DNA of 64,000 bases from Streptomyces sp. RFCAC02. Its GTDB lineage: Bacteria > Actinomycetota > Actinomycetes > Streptomycetales > Streptomycetaceae. The notes under the pieces were generated by a model. It had not been told where the DNA came from, did not search any database, and was given only the letters and a program-made list of their open reading frames with translations. Numbering within the stretch: the first letter of the stretch is position 1; every line of letters begins with the position of its first letter. Positions 33,777 through 41,707 of the stretch are shown piece after piece. The position numbers and the translations under genes are program-made. The stretch lies in NCBI RefSeq assembly GCF_004193175.1, contig NZ_SAUH01000001.1, forward strand, positions 4,121,001-4,185,000, written 5' to 3'.

Positions 33777-35048
33777 TCACTCCTCCGAGACGTTGACCGT
33801 GACCTTCTCGTCGTTCCTGATCTGGTCCATCAGCGCGTCGACCTGCTCGGTGTCCCACAGGACCGCCGATCCCTCGGACGTCTCGTAGCCCGGGTCGGAG
33901 ACCGGCATGTTCATCCGCTCGGCGCTGCGCATGGCCCAGAACATGGAGCGCAGGTCCCACAGCGACATGTCCTTGTCCACGATCAGCGCGTCCAGGACGG
34001 AACCGAGCACCGGGTAGACCTTGAACGGGTTCAGCACCGTCGACCACGATGCGGCCTGGTCGGCCAGGGTGCTCAGGAACTCCTGCTGGTTCTGCGTGCG
34101 TCCCAGGTCGCCCATGGCCTCCTGGTAGCGCTGCCGGTTGTAGGCGAGGGCCTCGGTGCCGTTCATGCGCTGGCAGCCGGCCTCGAAGTCGGCGCCCGAG
34201 TTCTTGTCCTGGATGGGCTCGTCCAGGCACATCTCGACGCCGCCGAGCGCGTCCACGACGTTCGCGAAGCCGCCGAATCCGATCTCCACGTAGTGGTCGA
34301 TGCGGATGTCCAGATTGGCCTCGACGGTCCGGGCCAGGAGCCACGGCCCCTCGATCGTGTAGGCGGCGTTCAGCTTCCGCTCCTGCTCGGGTATGCGCCG
34401 GCCCGACTCGGAGCCGGTGAACTCGGGGATCGTCACCCACGAGTCACGCGGCAGGCTGATCATCGTGCTGCCGTTGTCGCCCACGTGCAGGAGGATCATG
34501 GTGTCGGTGCGCCCGCCCTCGGCGTCACCGGTGTGCAGGTCGTCCTTCTGGTCGTCCGTGAGCCCCTCGCGGCTGTCCGAGCCGACGATCAGGTAATTCG
34601 TGCCCTCGCCGGCCTCCGGGCGGTCCTCGAGCGCCGACAGGTCCACCTCGCGGTTCAGCTTGCCGTCGGCCCAGAAGTACGTCGCGACGCCGGTGACCAG
34701 CAGGACGAACGCCAGCGCCAGCGTCGAGAAACCTATGATCCGGCCCCAGCGGCGCCGGGGCCGCGGCCGCGGCGCACCGCCGTCCGGCGGCGCCGTCCCG
34801 GGCGGCGGCGGGGGCTCCTGCCGCTGGCCGGAACCCCGGTAGACCTGGCCGTCGCTCCAGCCGGAGTCGTACGCGTCGGCCCCGCCGCCGCCGTCGTACG
34901 GACCGCGCTGCCGCGGCGGGCGCGGCGCACGGGGCGGCTGGACGTGCGGCATGACCCGGGCGCCCTCGGGCCGTGCGTCGGCGCTGCCCCGCCCGTACGC
35001 GCTGCGGTCGTCCCGGTCGTCTGTCCATCCGTTGGGCCAGTCGTTCAT
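33777..35048 (-). CDS. LCP family protein (cell wall glycopolymer ligase)
   Basis: LytR-CpsA-Psr family transferase that links undecaprenyl-carried glycopolymers to peptidoglycan outside the membrane. The product has 423 residues: a cytosolic Pro/Gly/Arg-rich tail (1-100), one TM helix at about 103-125, then the LCP domain. Its active-site features are all present: NYLIVGSDSREG, RTDTMILLHV, ISLPRDSW, INHY-like IDHYVEIGFGGF, the Arg pair in NRQRY and DLGRTQNQQEF. It has no LytR_C domain. It is divergent from a thioesterase gene and is the first of five LCP genes in 12 kb. Confidence 0.93.
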   Translation of the reverse strand: MNDWPNGWTDDRDDRSAYGRGSADARPEGARVMPHVQPPRAPRPPRQRGPYDGGGGADAYDSGWSDGQVYRGSGQRQEPPPPPGTAPPDGGAPRPRPRRRWGRIIGFSTLALAFVLLVTGVATYFWADGKLNREVDLSALEDRPEAGEGTNYLIVGSDSREGLTDDQKDDLHTGDAEGGRTDTMILLHVGDNGSTMISLPRDSWVTIPEFTGSESGRRIPEQERKLNAAYTIEGPWLLARTVEANLDIRIDHYVEIGFGGFANVVDALGGVEMCLDEPIQDKNSGADFEAGCQRMNGTEALAYNRQRYQEAMGDLGRTQNQQEFLSTLADQAASWSTVLNPFKVYPVLGSVLDALIVDKDMSLWDLRSMFWAMRSAERMNMPVSDPGYETSEGSAVLWDTEQVDALMDQIRNDEKVTVNVSEE

Positions 35049-35132
35049 ACCTCCGCAGTGTGCCGTCCCGCGGGGGCCCAGCGGAAACCCGGTGCACCGA
35101 CTGTGGCGAACCTGATGCACAAGGCTCCTGCC

Positions 35133-35138
35133 TACCCT
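35133..35138 (+). promoter_or_regulatory. -10 element, leaderless promoter
   Basis: TACCCT ends 6 bases before the ATG at 35145; no Shine-Dalgarno. Confidence 0.6.
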
Positions 35139-35144
35139 GGCCCC

Positions 35145-35672
35145 ATGACCGAACTGCCGCCCGGGCCGCCACCGGGCAAGCCCACCGCCGCCTCGCGCAC
35201 CACGCTGTCGCACATCATGACCCAGAACGACGTGAACCTCCTGGGCACCGTCCACGGGGGCGTGATCATGAAACTGGTGGACGACGCCGCGGGCGCCGTC
35301 GCCGGGCGGCACTCGGGCGGCCCGGCCGTCACCGCCGCCATGGACGAGATGGTCTTCGTCGAACCGGTGAAGGTCGGCGACCTCGTCCATGTCCGCGCCC
35401 AGTGCAACTGGACCGGCCGCACCTCCATGGAGATCGGTGTCAAGGTCCTCGCCGAGCGGTGGAACGAGGCGACCCCGGCCACCCGCGTCGCGACCGCCTA
35501 CCTCGTCTTCGCGGCCGTGGACGAACAGGGCAGGCCGCGCCCCGTGCCCCCGGTGCTGCCGGAGAGCGAACGGGACAGGCGGCGGTTCAAGGAGGCGCAG
35601 ATCCGCCGCACCCACCGCCTCGCCAGGCGCCGCGAGATCACCGAGCTGCGCGCTGGCCGCGCCCCCTCCTGA
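35145..35672 (+). CDS. acyl-CoA thioesterase, hotdog fold
   Basis: YciA/BACH-like acyl-CoA thioesterase of 175 residues. The hotdog domain occupies about 15-130 with MTQNDVNLLGTVHGGVIMKL and the catalytic-type Asp in LVDDAAG. The C-terminal ~40 residues are Arg-rich. It hydrolyses short to long acyl-CoA to the acid and CoA in the cytosol. The predicted leaderless mRNA fixes the ATG. It converges on the glycosylase gene 27 bases away. Confidence 0.9.
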   Translation: MTELPPGPPPGKPTAASRTTLSHIMTQNDVNLLGTVHGGVIMKLVDDAAGAVAGRHSGGPAVTAAMDEMVFVEPVKVGDLVHVRAQCNWTGRTSMEIGVKVLAERWNEATPATRVATAYLVFAAVDEQGRPRPVPPVLPESERDRRRFKEAQIRRTHRLARRREITELRAGRAPS

Positions 35673-35699
35673 GCCCGCGCCCGACCGGGCCGCCGCGGG

Positions 35700-36632
35700 T
35701 CACAGCCGCTCGATCCGCGCGTGCCGCTGGCGCGGCGCCCGCCGTGCCGGCGCCACACCGGACAGCAGGATCAGCCGGGCCGCCCGGTGCCGCTGCCCCG
35801 CGTACGGCGCGAGCAGCTCCAGCATCCGGTCGTCGTCCGCGCCGCGCAGCCCGGTCAGCGCGTAGCCGACGGTCCCCGGCAGGTGCAGGTCGCCGACCGT
35901 GATGGCGTCGGGCGCGCCATTGCTCCGCTGCAGGGTCTCGGCGGCCGTCCACGGGCCGATGCCGGGGACGGCGCGGAGCCGGGCCAGCGCCTCGGGCAGC
36001 GGCATGCGGGCCGCCTCCTCCATGCGCCGGGCCAGCCGCGCCGCGCGGACGACCGCGGCCGACCGCTTCGGGTCCACGCCCGCCCGGTGCCACTCCCAGG
36101 ACGGGAGCAGCGCGAACGTCCTCGGCTCCGGCATCACCCACAGGCCGGCGCCCGCACCGGGACCGGGGGCGGGCTCGCCGAAGCGCCGCAGCAGCAGCCG
36201 CCACGCCCGGTAGGCCTCCTCCGCCGTCACGCGCTGCTCCAGCACCGCCGGGACCAGGGACTCGAACACGAGGCCGGTCCGCGCGAGCCGGAGCCCGCCG
36301 TGCCGCCGGTGCGCCTGCGCGACCACCCGGTGGTGCGCCGTGAACGCGCCGGGGTCGTCCTCGGCGCCGAGCAGCGCGGGCAGACCGTCGATGACCCAGT
36401 CCGCCCCCGGCCCCCAGGCGGTGGCCCGCACCGGCGGGCCCGGCAGCAGCCGCAGCGTCGCCGGCCCCTCGGGGGTGCGGGTGGCCCGCCAGACGGCCCC
36501 GTCCCCGGCGATCCTGAACGCGGGGTCGTACGGCCCGCGCCGCAGCACCAGCAGGCTGCGGTGCAGGTCGTACGGTTCGGGCGGTGCCCATACGCGGTCC
36601 GGCACGTCCGGAAGGCTAGCGGTGCGCGTCAC
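35700..36632 (-). CDS. AlkA-like DNA-3-methyladenine glycosylase
   Basis: Base excision repair glycosylase of the HhH-GPD superfamily, 310 residues. The helix-hairpin-helix VPGIGPWTAAETLQR is followed by DAITVGDLHLP, whose Asp aligns with the catalytic Asp of AlkA. No four-Cys Fe-S loop is present, as expected for AlkA rather than Nth/MutY. The GTG at 36632 overlaps the amidase stop by 4 bases (GTGA); a later GTG at 36605 is possible. Translational coupling to a cell wall amidase is unexpected. Confidence 0.87.
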   Translation of the reverse strand: MTRTASLPDVPDRVWAPPEPYDLHRSLLVLRRGPYDPAFRIAGDGAVWRATRTPEGPATLRLLPGPPVRATAWGPGADWVIDGLPALLGAEDDPGAFTAHHRVVAQAHRRHGGLRLARTGLVFESLVPAVLEQRVTAEEAYRAWRLLLRRFGEPAPGPGAGAGLWVMPEPRTFALLPSWEWHRAGVDPKRSAAVVRAARLARRMEEAARMPLPEALARLRAVPGIGPWTAAETLQRSNGAPDAITVGDLHLPGTVGYALTGLRGADDDRMLELLAPYAGQRHRAARLILLSGVAPARRAPRQRHARIERL

Positions 36633-37852
36633 CTCCCCTGGAGGCGGGCGGCGGTGGAGCGGACGGTGTCGAGCTCCGCGTACAGCTCGCCGCCGGGGCA
36701 GTCGGTGCTGTAGGCGTCCCGGTGGCCCGACACGTTGTCCATGCGGACCGTGGTCCCCGATGCCCACTTGCCTCCGCTGGAGGTGCGGTTGCGCGTCCCC
36801 TCGGGGTCGCCGCCGTGCAGGCCGAGCTTCCATGCGGTGAGCAGCGAGAGGCCGTCGGTGATGTCGCGGTTCGGCGCGGTGGAGGAGTAGGTGCCGAGGA
36901 CCGCGACGCCCATGCTGTTGTGGTTGAAACCGAGGGTGTGGGCGCCCTGCACCGGTTCGGCGACGCCGCCCGCCCGGCCCTCGTAGATGGTGCCGCAGCG
37001 GTCGACGAAGAAGTTGTACCCGACGTCGCGCCAGCCCTGGCTCTCCACGTGGTAGCGGTAGATGCCCCGGATGAGCGCCGGCGCCTCCGAGCAGGCGTAG
37101 TCGTTGGTGCCGGCGGTGTGGTGGACGAAGACGGTCTTCACCGAGTCGGTGTAGACGAAGCCGCTCTCCCGCAGGCTCTCGTCCGCGCCCCACTTGGAAC
37201 GGATGACGATCGGCGGGCGCGGCCCCTCGTGCGCCGACGGCGCCGCGGCTGGCTCGATGACCTCCTGCGGCTCGGTGACCGCGGCCGGATCGGGATCGGG
37301 GCCGCTGTCGATCAGTTCGAGGGACAGGCCGTCGGGCAGCCCCTCGGTGGCGGCCGAGCCGTCGTCCGGCAGGACCCGGACCTGGACGCCGTCGGAGGGG
37401 CCGACCCACAGGGGTGCCGTCCCGCCGCGGACGCCGGGCGCCGTCGCCTCCGCCGAGTCCGGGTCGGGCGTGTGCGCCGGATCGGCCGTGAGGTCCTGCC
37501 AGCCGGACCAGTCGCCGTCGACCGAGCGGGCGCGGACCTGGGCCTGGCCGTTCAGCTCGGCGTCGGCGTCGGACCAGACGATGCCGAGCAGGGAGAAGGG
37601 CTCGGTGGTCGTGGCGGGCAGCCCCTGGCCGCCCGCCTCGGCCGTGCCGTCCCCGCCGCCCCCGCCATCGGCGTCGAGCGGCTGGAGCGCGCCGAGCGGC
37701 CGCAGCGGCAGGGACTGCGTCCCGCCGGCGGAGACACCGGCCGCGTGGGCGGTGCCACCGGGCACCAGGACGAGGGGGAACGCCAGCGCGACCGAGCACG
37801 CGGCCCCGACGGTGGAAGCAATGAATGCACGCATAACACTGATCTTTGACAT
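36629..37852 (-). CDS. secreted N-acetylmuramoyl-L-alanine amidase (PGRP type)
   Basis: Zn amidase that cleaves the muramyl-L-Ala bond, 407 residues. A signal peptide ends near AHA at about 37. The N-terminal half is a Pro/Gly/Asp-rich region with a beta-domain (FSLLGIVWSDADAELNGQAQ). The PGRP/amidase_2 domain covers about 215-400 with RSKWGADESL, the Zn ligands in VFVHHTAGTND, YNFFVDRCGTIYEGR, and the final His/Cys in GHRDAYSTDCPG. The ATG at 37852 has GGAG upstream. First gene of a two-gene unit with the DNA glycosylase. Confidence 0.93.
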   Translation of the reverse strand: MSKISVMRAFIASTVGAACSVALAFPLVLVPGGTAHAAGVSAGGTQSLPLRPLGALQPLDADGGGGGDGTAEAGGQGLPATTTEPFSLLGIVWSDADAELNGQAQVRARSVDGDWSGWQDLTADPAHTPDPDSAEATAPGVRGGTAPLWVGPSDGVQVRVLPDDGSAATEGLPDGLSLELIDSGPDPDPAAVTEPQEVIEPAAAPSAHEGPRPPIVIRSKWGADESLRESGFVYTDSVKTVFVHHTAGTNDYACSEAPALIRGIYRYHVESQGWRDVGYNFFVDRCGTIYEGRAGGVAEPVQGAHTLGFNHNSMGVAVLGTYSSTAPNRDITDGLSLLTAWKLGLHGGDPEGTRNRTSSGGKWASGTTVRMDNVSGHRDAYSTDCPGGELYAELDTVRSTAARLQGR

Positions 37853-37995
37853 ACCGGAACACTCCTGTCCATTCATGGCGTACCCACTTGACTACACAGA
37901 GTAACCACAGGGTCCCGGCCCAGGTCAAGGCCCTTCTCTCCGGATCGCCCGATCGGGGTTCGCCACCGCCCCGACCGGCTGTCGGTGGCCGGGGC

Positions 37996-38001
37996 TACGC
38001 T
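37996..38001 (+). promoter_or_regulatory. -10 element, leaderless promoter
   Basis: TACGCT ends 7 bases before the ATG at 38009. Confidence 0.55.
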
Positions 38002-38008
38002 GGCCGCG

Positions 38009-38761
38009 ATGACATCGAAACCCGGCGTCCCGGCCGACCTCCTGCGTGCCGCTCTCGCCGCCGACCCCGCGCGGCCCCTGCTGACGTACTACGACGACGC
38101 CACCGGCGAGCGCGTCGAGCTGTCCGCCGCCACCCTGGCCAACTGGGTCGCCAAGACGGCGAACCTCCTGCAGGACGAGCTGTCCGCGGGGCGCGGCGAC
38201 CGCCTCGCCCTCCTCCTCCCCGCCCACTGGCAGACCGCCGCCTGGCTCCTCGCCTGCGCCGCCACCGGCGTCGTGGCCGACGTGGGCGGCGACCCCCGCG
38301 ACGCCGACCTCGTCGTCGCGGGTCCCGACCAGCTCGCCGAGGCCCGCGCCTGCGCCGGTGAGCGCGTCGCCCTGAGCCTGCGTCCTCTCGGTGCCCGCTT
38401 CCCCGAGCCGCCGGCCGGGTTCACCGACTACGCCGTCGCCGTCCCCGGCCAGCCCGACACGTTCGACGCCTACGACCCGCCGGGTCCGGACGACGTCGCC
38501 ATCGGCGTCGGCGGCCGCGACCTCACCGGCGCCCAGGTCATCGCCCTGGCCCGCGCCGATGCCGCCGAACGCGGCCTGGACGGCGACAGCCGGCTGCTGT
38601 CCACCGCCGACTACGCGGGCTGGCCCGGCCTGTCCGCCGGCCTCTTCGCCCCGCTGGCCGCCGGCGCCTCCGTCGTCCTGTGCCGCAACAGCGGCCACCT
38701 CGACCCGGCGGCCCTCGCCGCGCGCCGGGAGAGTGAGCGCGTCACCCACTTCGCCGACTGA
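38009..38761 (+). CDS. TIGR03089 family protein
   Basis: Actinobacterial protein of 250 residues that resembles the N-terminal part of AMP-binding (acyl/aryl-CoA ligase) enzymes: LLTYYDDATGERVELSAATL, then a Rossmann-like core with LALLLPAHWQTAAWLLAC. It lacks the C-terminal half and the P-loop YTSGTTG signature, so adenylation is unlikely. It precedes a degenerate LCP gene by 39 bases and is probably co-transcribed with it. Function unknown. Confidence 0.85.
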   Translation: MTSKPGVPADLLRAALAADPARPLLTYYDDATGERVELSAATLANWVAKTANLLQDELSAGRGDRLALLLPAHWQTAAWLLACAATGVVADVGGDPRDADLVVAGPDQLAEARACAGERVALSLRPLGARFPEPPAGFTDYAVAVPGQPDTFDAYDPPGPDDVAIGVGGRDLTGAQVIALARADAAERGLDGDSRLLSTADYAGWPGLSAGLFAPLAAGASVVLCRNSGHLDPAALAARRESERVTHFAD

Positions 38762-38800
38762 CAGTGGCCGCCTGTCCGCGGCACCCCCAGGATCGACCGC

Positions 38801-39772
38801 ATGAGGGTGCCGCGACAGCCTGCCTACCACCCGCCCACAGGTCCGCCCGCCGAGCCGGCCGGCCCGCCCGAGCGGCGGCGGCGCCGCGCGCGCGGTCTGC
38901 GCTGGTTCGCGCTGATCTCCACGGTCCTCGTCCTCGCCGGCTCCCTGGGCGGCTGGCTCTGGCTGCGCGGTCTCGACACCGGACTCACCACGGACACCGC
39001 GACCGCGCGCGAGCTGGCCCGTCACCGGGAGGAACGTCCCGCCCCCGCCCCGGGGAAGGCCCGCAACATCCTGCTCATCCGCTCCGACGCCGCGGCCGCG
39101 GGCGACGGGGACGACACCGCCGACGGCGCGGCCGGGGCCGAGGGCCTCGTCCTCCTCCATCTCGCCGGCGACGGCAGCAGTGCCACCGCCCTCGGCATCC
39201 CGCGCACCCTGGAGACACGCATCCCCGCCTGCGCCGGCACGGACGGGACCGCCCTCGACCCCCGCGAGGGCTCCCTCGCGGCCGCCTACGGCAGCGGCGG
39301 CGCGGCCTGCGCCATCCGCACCCTGGAACGGCTCACCGGCGTCCGCGTCGACCACCACCTGATCATCGATGTGGAGGCCCTGCGGGAGGTCGCCGACGCC
39401 GTCGGCGGCGTCGAACCGTGCACCCTGGACGCCCTGGCCAGGAAGGTGTCGAGCAGCGGCGTCCTCCTCAACCCGGCCCGCCTCCTCCCCGTGCTGAACG
39501 CCCTGTCCGCCTCCATCACCACCGACGCCGAGCTCGACTCGCTCGCCGAGCTGTGGCAGCTCATCGGCACGATCCGGGCCGTGCCCCGGGACGCCATGGC
39601 GTTCCTGACCGTGCCGCTGGCGGACGGCGGCCTCCGCCAGCCCGACGCGAACCACCTCTTCGCGGCCCTCCGCGAGGACACCGAGGTCGATCCCGACTGG
39701 GGCGGTGACACGACGGGCGGCCCCGCGTCCGGCGACACCGGGCTGTGCGCCTCGGCCGGACCCACCGGCTGA
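38801..39772 (+). CDS. degenerate LCP-family protein, catalytic residues lost
   Basis: The product has 323 residues: a Pro/Arg-rich cytosolic start, one TM helix at about 35-57, then an LCP fold recognisable by NILLIRSD, LGIPRTLETRIPAC, AACAIRTLERLTGVRVDHHLIID and VADAVGGVEPC. Three features are missing. The usual acidic Asp before the ILLH strand is Glu (GAEG). The PRD motif is PRT. The whole segment that carries the Arg-x-Arg and DxxR..QQ motifs is absent, because GGVEPC runs straight into ALARKVSSSG. The three family cysteines (IPxC, GxxC, GGVxxC) remain. Likely a pseudoenzyme that partners an active LCP protein, unless the gene is decaying. Confidence 0.83.
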   Translation: MRVPRQPAYHPPTGPPAEPAGPPERRRRRARGLRWFALISTVLVLAGSLGGWLWLRGLDTGLTTDTATARELARHREERPAPAPGKARNILLIRSDAAAAGDGDDTADGAAGAEGLVLLHLAGDGSSATALGIPRTLETRIPACAGTDGTALDPREGSLAAAYGSGGAACAIRTLERLTGVRVDHHLIIDVEALREVADAVGGVEPCTLDALARKVSSSGVLLNPARLLPVLNALSASITTDAELDSLAELWQLIGTIRAVPRDAMAFLTVPLADGGLRQPDANHLFAALREDTEVDPDWGGDTTGGPASGDTGLCASAGPTG

Positions 39773-39884
39773 TCCGCGCCCCGTCCCGCCGGCGACACCA
39801 CCCGCGAGGCGGGGCGGAAACGTTCCGCCGTCCCCGAAAAGGTGGAATGCGTCACCGCGATCGCCCACCCCGGAACCCGCCCGC

Positions 39885-39890
39885 TAGTGT
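39885..39890 (+). promoter_or_regulatory. -10 element within CCGCTAGTGTGG
   Basis: TAGTGT lies 45 bases upstream of the GTG at 39936. The same 12-base context, CCGCTAGTGTGG, recurs upstream of the giant glycosyltransferase gene at 49336-49347. Confidence 0.45.
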
Positions 39891-39935
39891 GGCCGTCCGA
39901 CTTCTCGACGGGCACGACGGAGGGCTCACGGCTTC

Positions 39936-41654
39936 GTGGAATCGCAGGGACGTGGGGACGCGGGCGGTATCGATCCCGCGGACCAGTGGGTGTTCAACCC
40001 GGAGACCGGCACGTATGAACTCCGCCTCCCGGGAGCCCGGAGACCGGACCCCAGCGAGCACGCCGCGCCGCGGCCCCGGCACGTCCCGTCACCCCGGCGC
40101 GGCGATCCGCACGGGGACCCGCCGGGCGGCCCCACCACCCGCGGCACCGGCTCGGGCGACGCCCCGCGCCCGGAGGCCCGCCCCCCGCGCGGCCGCCGCA
40201 AGGCGAAGCCGAAACGCTCCCGGCTGCGCAAGGGCCTGGTGTGGACGGGCGGCGGCCTCGCCTTCCTGCTGGTGGTCGGGGCGGGTGCCGCCTGGTACGC
40301 CTACCAACGCCTCAACGGCAACATCACCAAGGTCGACACCGGCTTCGACAACGGCTTCTCCCACGACGAGGCCGTCAACATCCTCCTCATCGGCACCGAC
40401 ACCCGCACCGGCGACGGCAACGACTCCTACGGCGGCGACGCGAGCGAGGGCAACGACACCACGATCCTCGTCCACTTCTCCAAGAACCGCGAGCACGCCA
40501 CGGCGCTGAGCATCCCGCGCGACCTCATCACCGACATACCCGAGTGCGAGGTCACCCACGAGGACGGCACCCAGGAGACCGTCCCCGCCTCGTACGGCGT
40601 CCGTTTCAACCAGAGCATGGGCGCCCTCGGCCGTGATCCCGGCTGTGTCTGGCGCACGGTGCAGGAGCTGACCGGCGTCGAGATCAACCACTTCATGATG
40701 GCCGACTTCAACGCCGTGAAGGACCTGTCCACGGCCGTCGGCGGCGTCCCGGTGTGCGTCTCCGAACCGATCCACGACGAGAAGTCCGGCCTCGATCTGG
40801 AGCCGGGCCGCCACGAACTCCAGGGCGAGGACGCCCTCGCGTTCGTCCGCACCCGCCACGGCGTCGGGAACGGCAGCGACCTCGACCGGATCCACCTCCA
40901 GCAGCAGTTCCTCGCCTCGATGGCCCGCGAGATCACCGGCGGCGACATGCTCTCCAGCCTCACCGACTTCTGGGACCTCGCGGACACCGCGACCAAGGCC
41001 CTGACCGTCGACACGGGCATCGGCAGCATCGAGAAGCTCTACGACCTCGCCTCCGACGTGGGCCGCATCCCCATGTCCGATGTCAACTTCGTCACACTCC
41101 CGGTGCGCGACAACCCGGACGAGCCCGCCGACCGCCGTGCCACCGTCGTCGTGGACGAGGACCGCGCCGAACCCATCTTCCGGATGCTGCGCGAGGACAT
41201 CGATCCCGACGCGGCCGAGGAGACGGAGGAGGAAGAGCCCGGTGCCGGCGGCGACTCCGCCGGCGCCGGGTCCGCCGCCCCCGAGGACGTGCGCGTGGAC
41301 ATCTACAACGGCGGTGACGTCATCGGGGCCGCCCAGGACACGCTCCAGTGGCTCCAGGTCGACGAGGGCATGCCCCTGGCCAGCAACCGGGGGAATGCCC
41401 CGGAGTCCCAGGAGACCACTACGCTGGAGTACCGTGCCGACCAGGCAGCCCAGGCCGCGACCCTCGCCGAGATCATGGGCCTGCCGGACTCGGCGCTCAA
41501 GGAGCAGCCGGGTGACAGCGCCGAGGGGGAGGCCATGGTCCTCGTTCTCGGCAACGACTTCCGTGGCGCGGGGGAGCCCATCGAGGTCCCGGCCGAGATT
41601 CCCGACGATGTCACGAGCATTCAGGCGGACGACGAAGATGTGTGCGCCGAGTAG
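39936..41654 (+). CDS. LCP family protein with LytR_C domain
   Basis: Envelope glycopolymer transferase of 572 residues. It has a disordered cytosolic N-tail, a TM helix at about 107-128, and an LCP domain with NILLIGTDTRTG, the Asp of NDTTILVHFS, LSIPRDLITDIPEC, INHFMMADF, VRTRHG and DLDRIHLQQQF. A Glu/Gly linker leads to a LytR_C domain (EDVRVDIYNGGDVIGAAQDT). GGAGGG is 11 bases before the GTG. It is followed by another LCP gene in the same orientation. Its long Asp/Glu-rich C-terminal part may bind other envelope proteins. Confidence 0.93.
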   Translation: MESQGRGDAGGIDPADQWVFNPETGTYELRLPGARRPDPSEHAAPRPRHVPSPRRGDPHGDPPGGPTTRGTGSGDAPRPEARPPRGRRKAKPKRSRLRKGLVWTGGGLAFLLVVGAGAAWYAYQRLNGNITKVDTGFDNGFSHDEAVNILLIGTDTRTGDGNDSYGGDASEGNDTTILVHFSKNREHATALSIPRDLITDIPECEVTHEDGTQETVPASYGVRFNQSMGALGRDPGCVWRTVQELTGVEINHFMMADFNAVKDLSTAVGGVPVCVSEPIHDEKSGLDLEPGRHELQGEDALAFVRTRHGVGNGSDLDRIHLQQQFLASMAREITGGDMLSSLTDFWDLADTATKALTVDTGIGSIEKLYDLASDVGRIPMSDVNFVTLPVRDNPDEPADRRATVVVDEDRAEPIFRMLREDIDPDAAEETEEEEPGAGGDSAGAGSAAPEDVRVDIYNGGDVIGAAQDTLQWLQVDEGMPLASNRGNAPESQETTTLEYRADQAAQAATLAEIMGLPDSALKEQPGDSAEGEAMVLVLGNDFRGAGEPIEVPAEIPDDVTSIQADDEDVCAE

Positions 41655-41707
41655 GACGTCCGCCCGCGCGGACCGGCACCGACGATCAGAGACGAGTGGG
41701 GGTTCCC

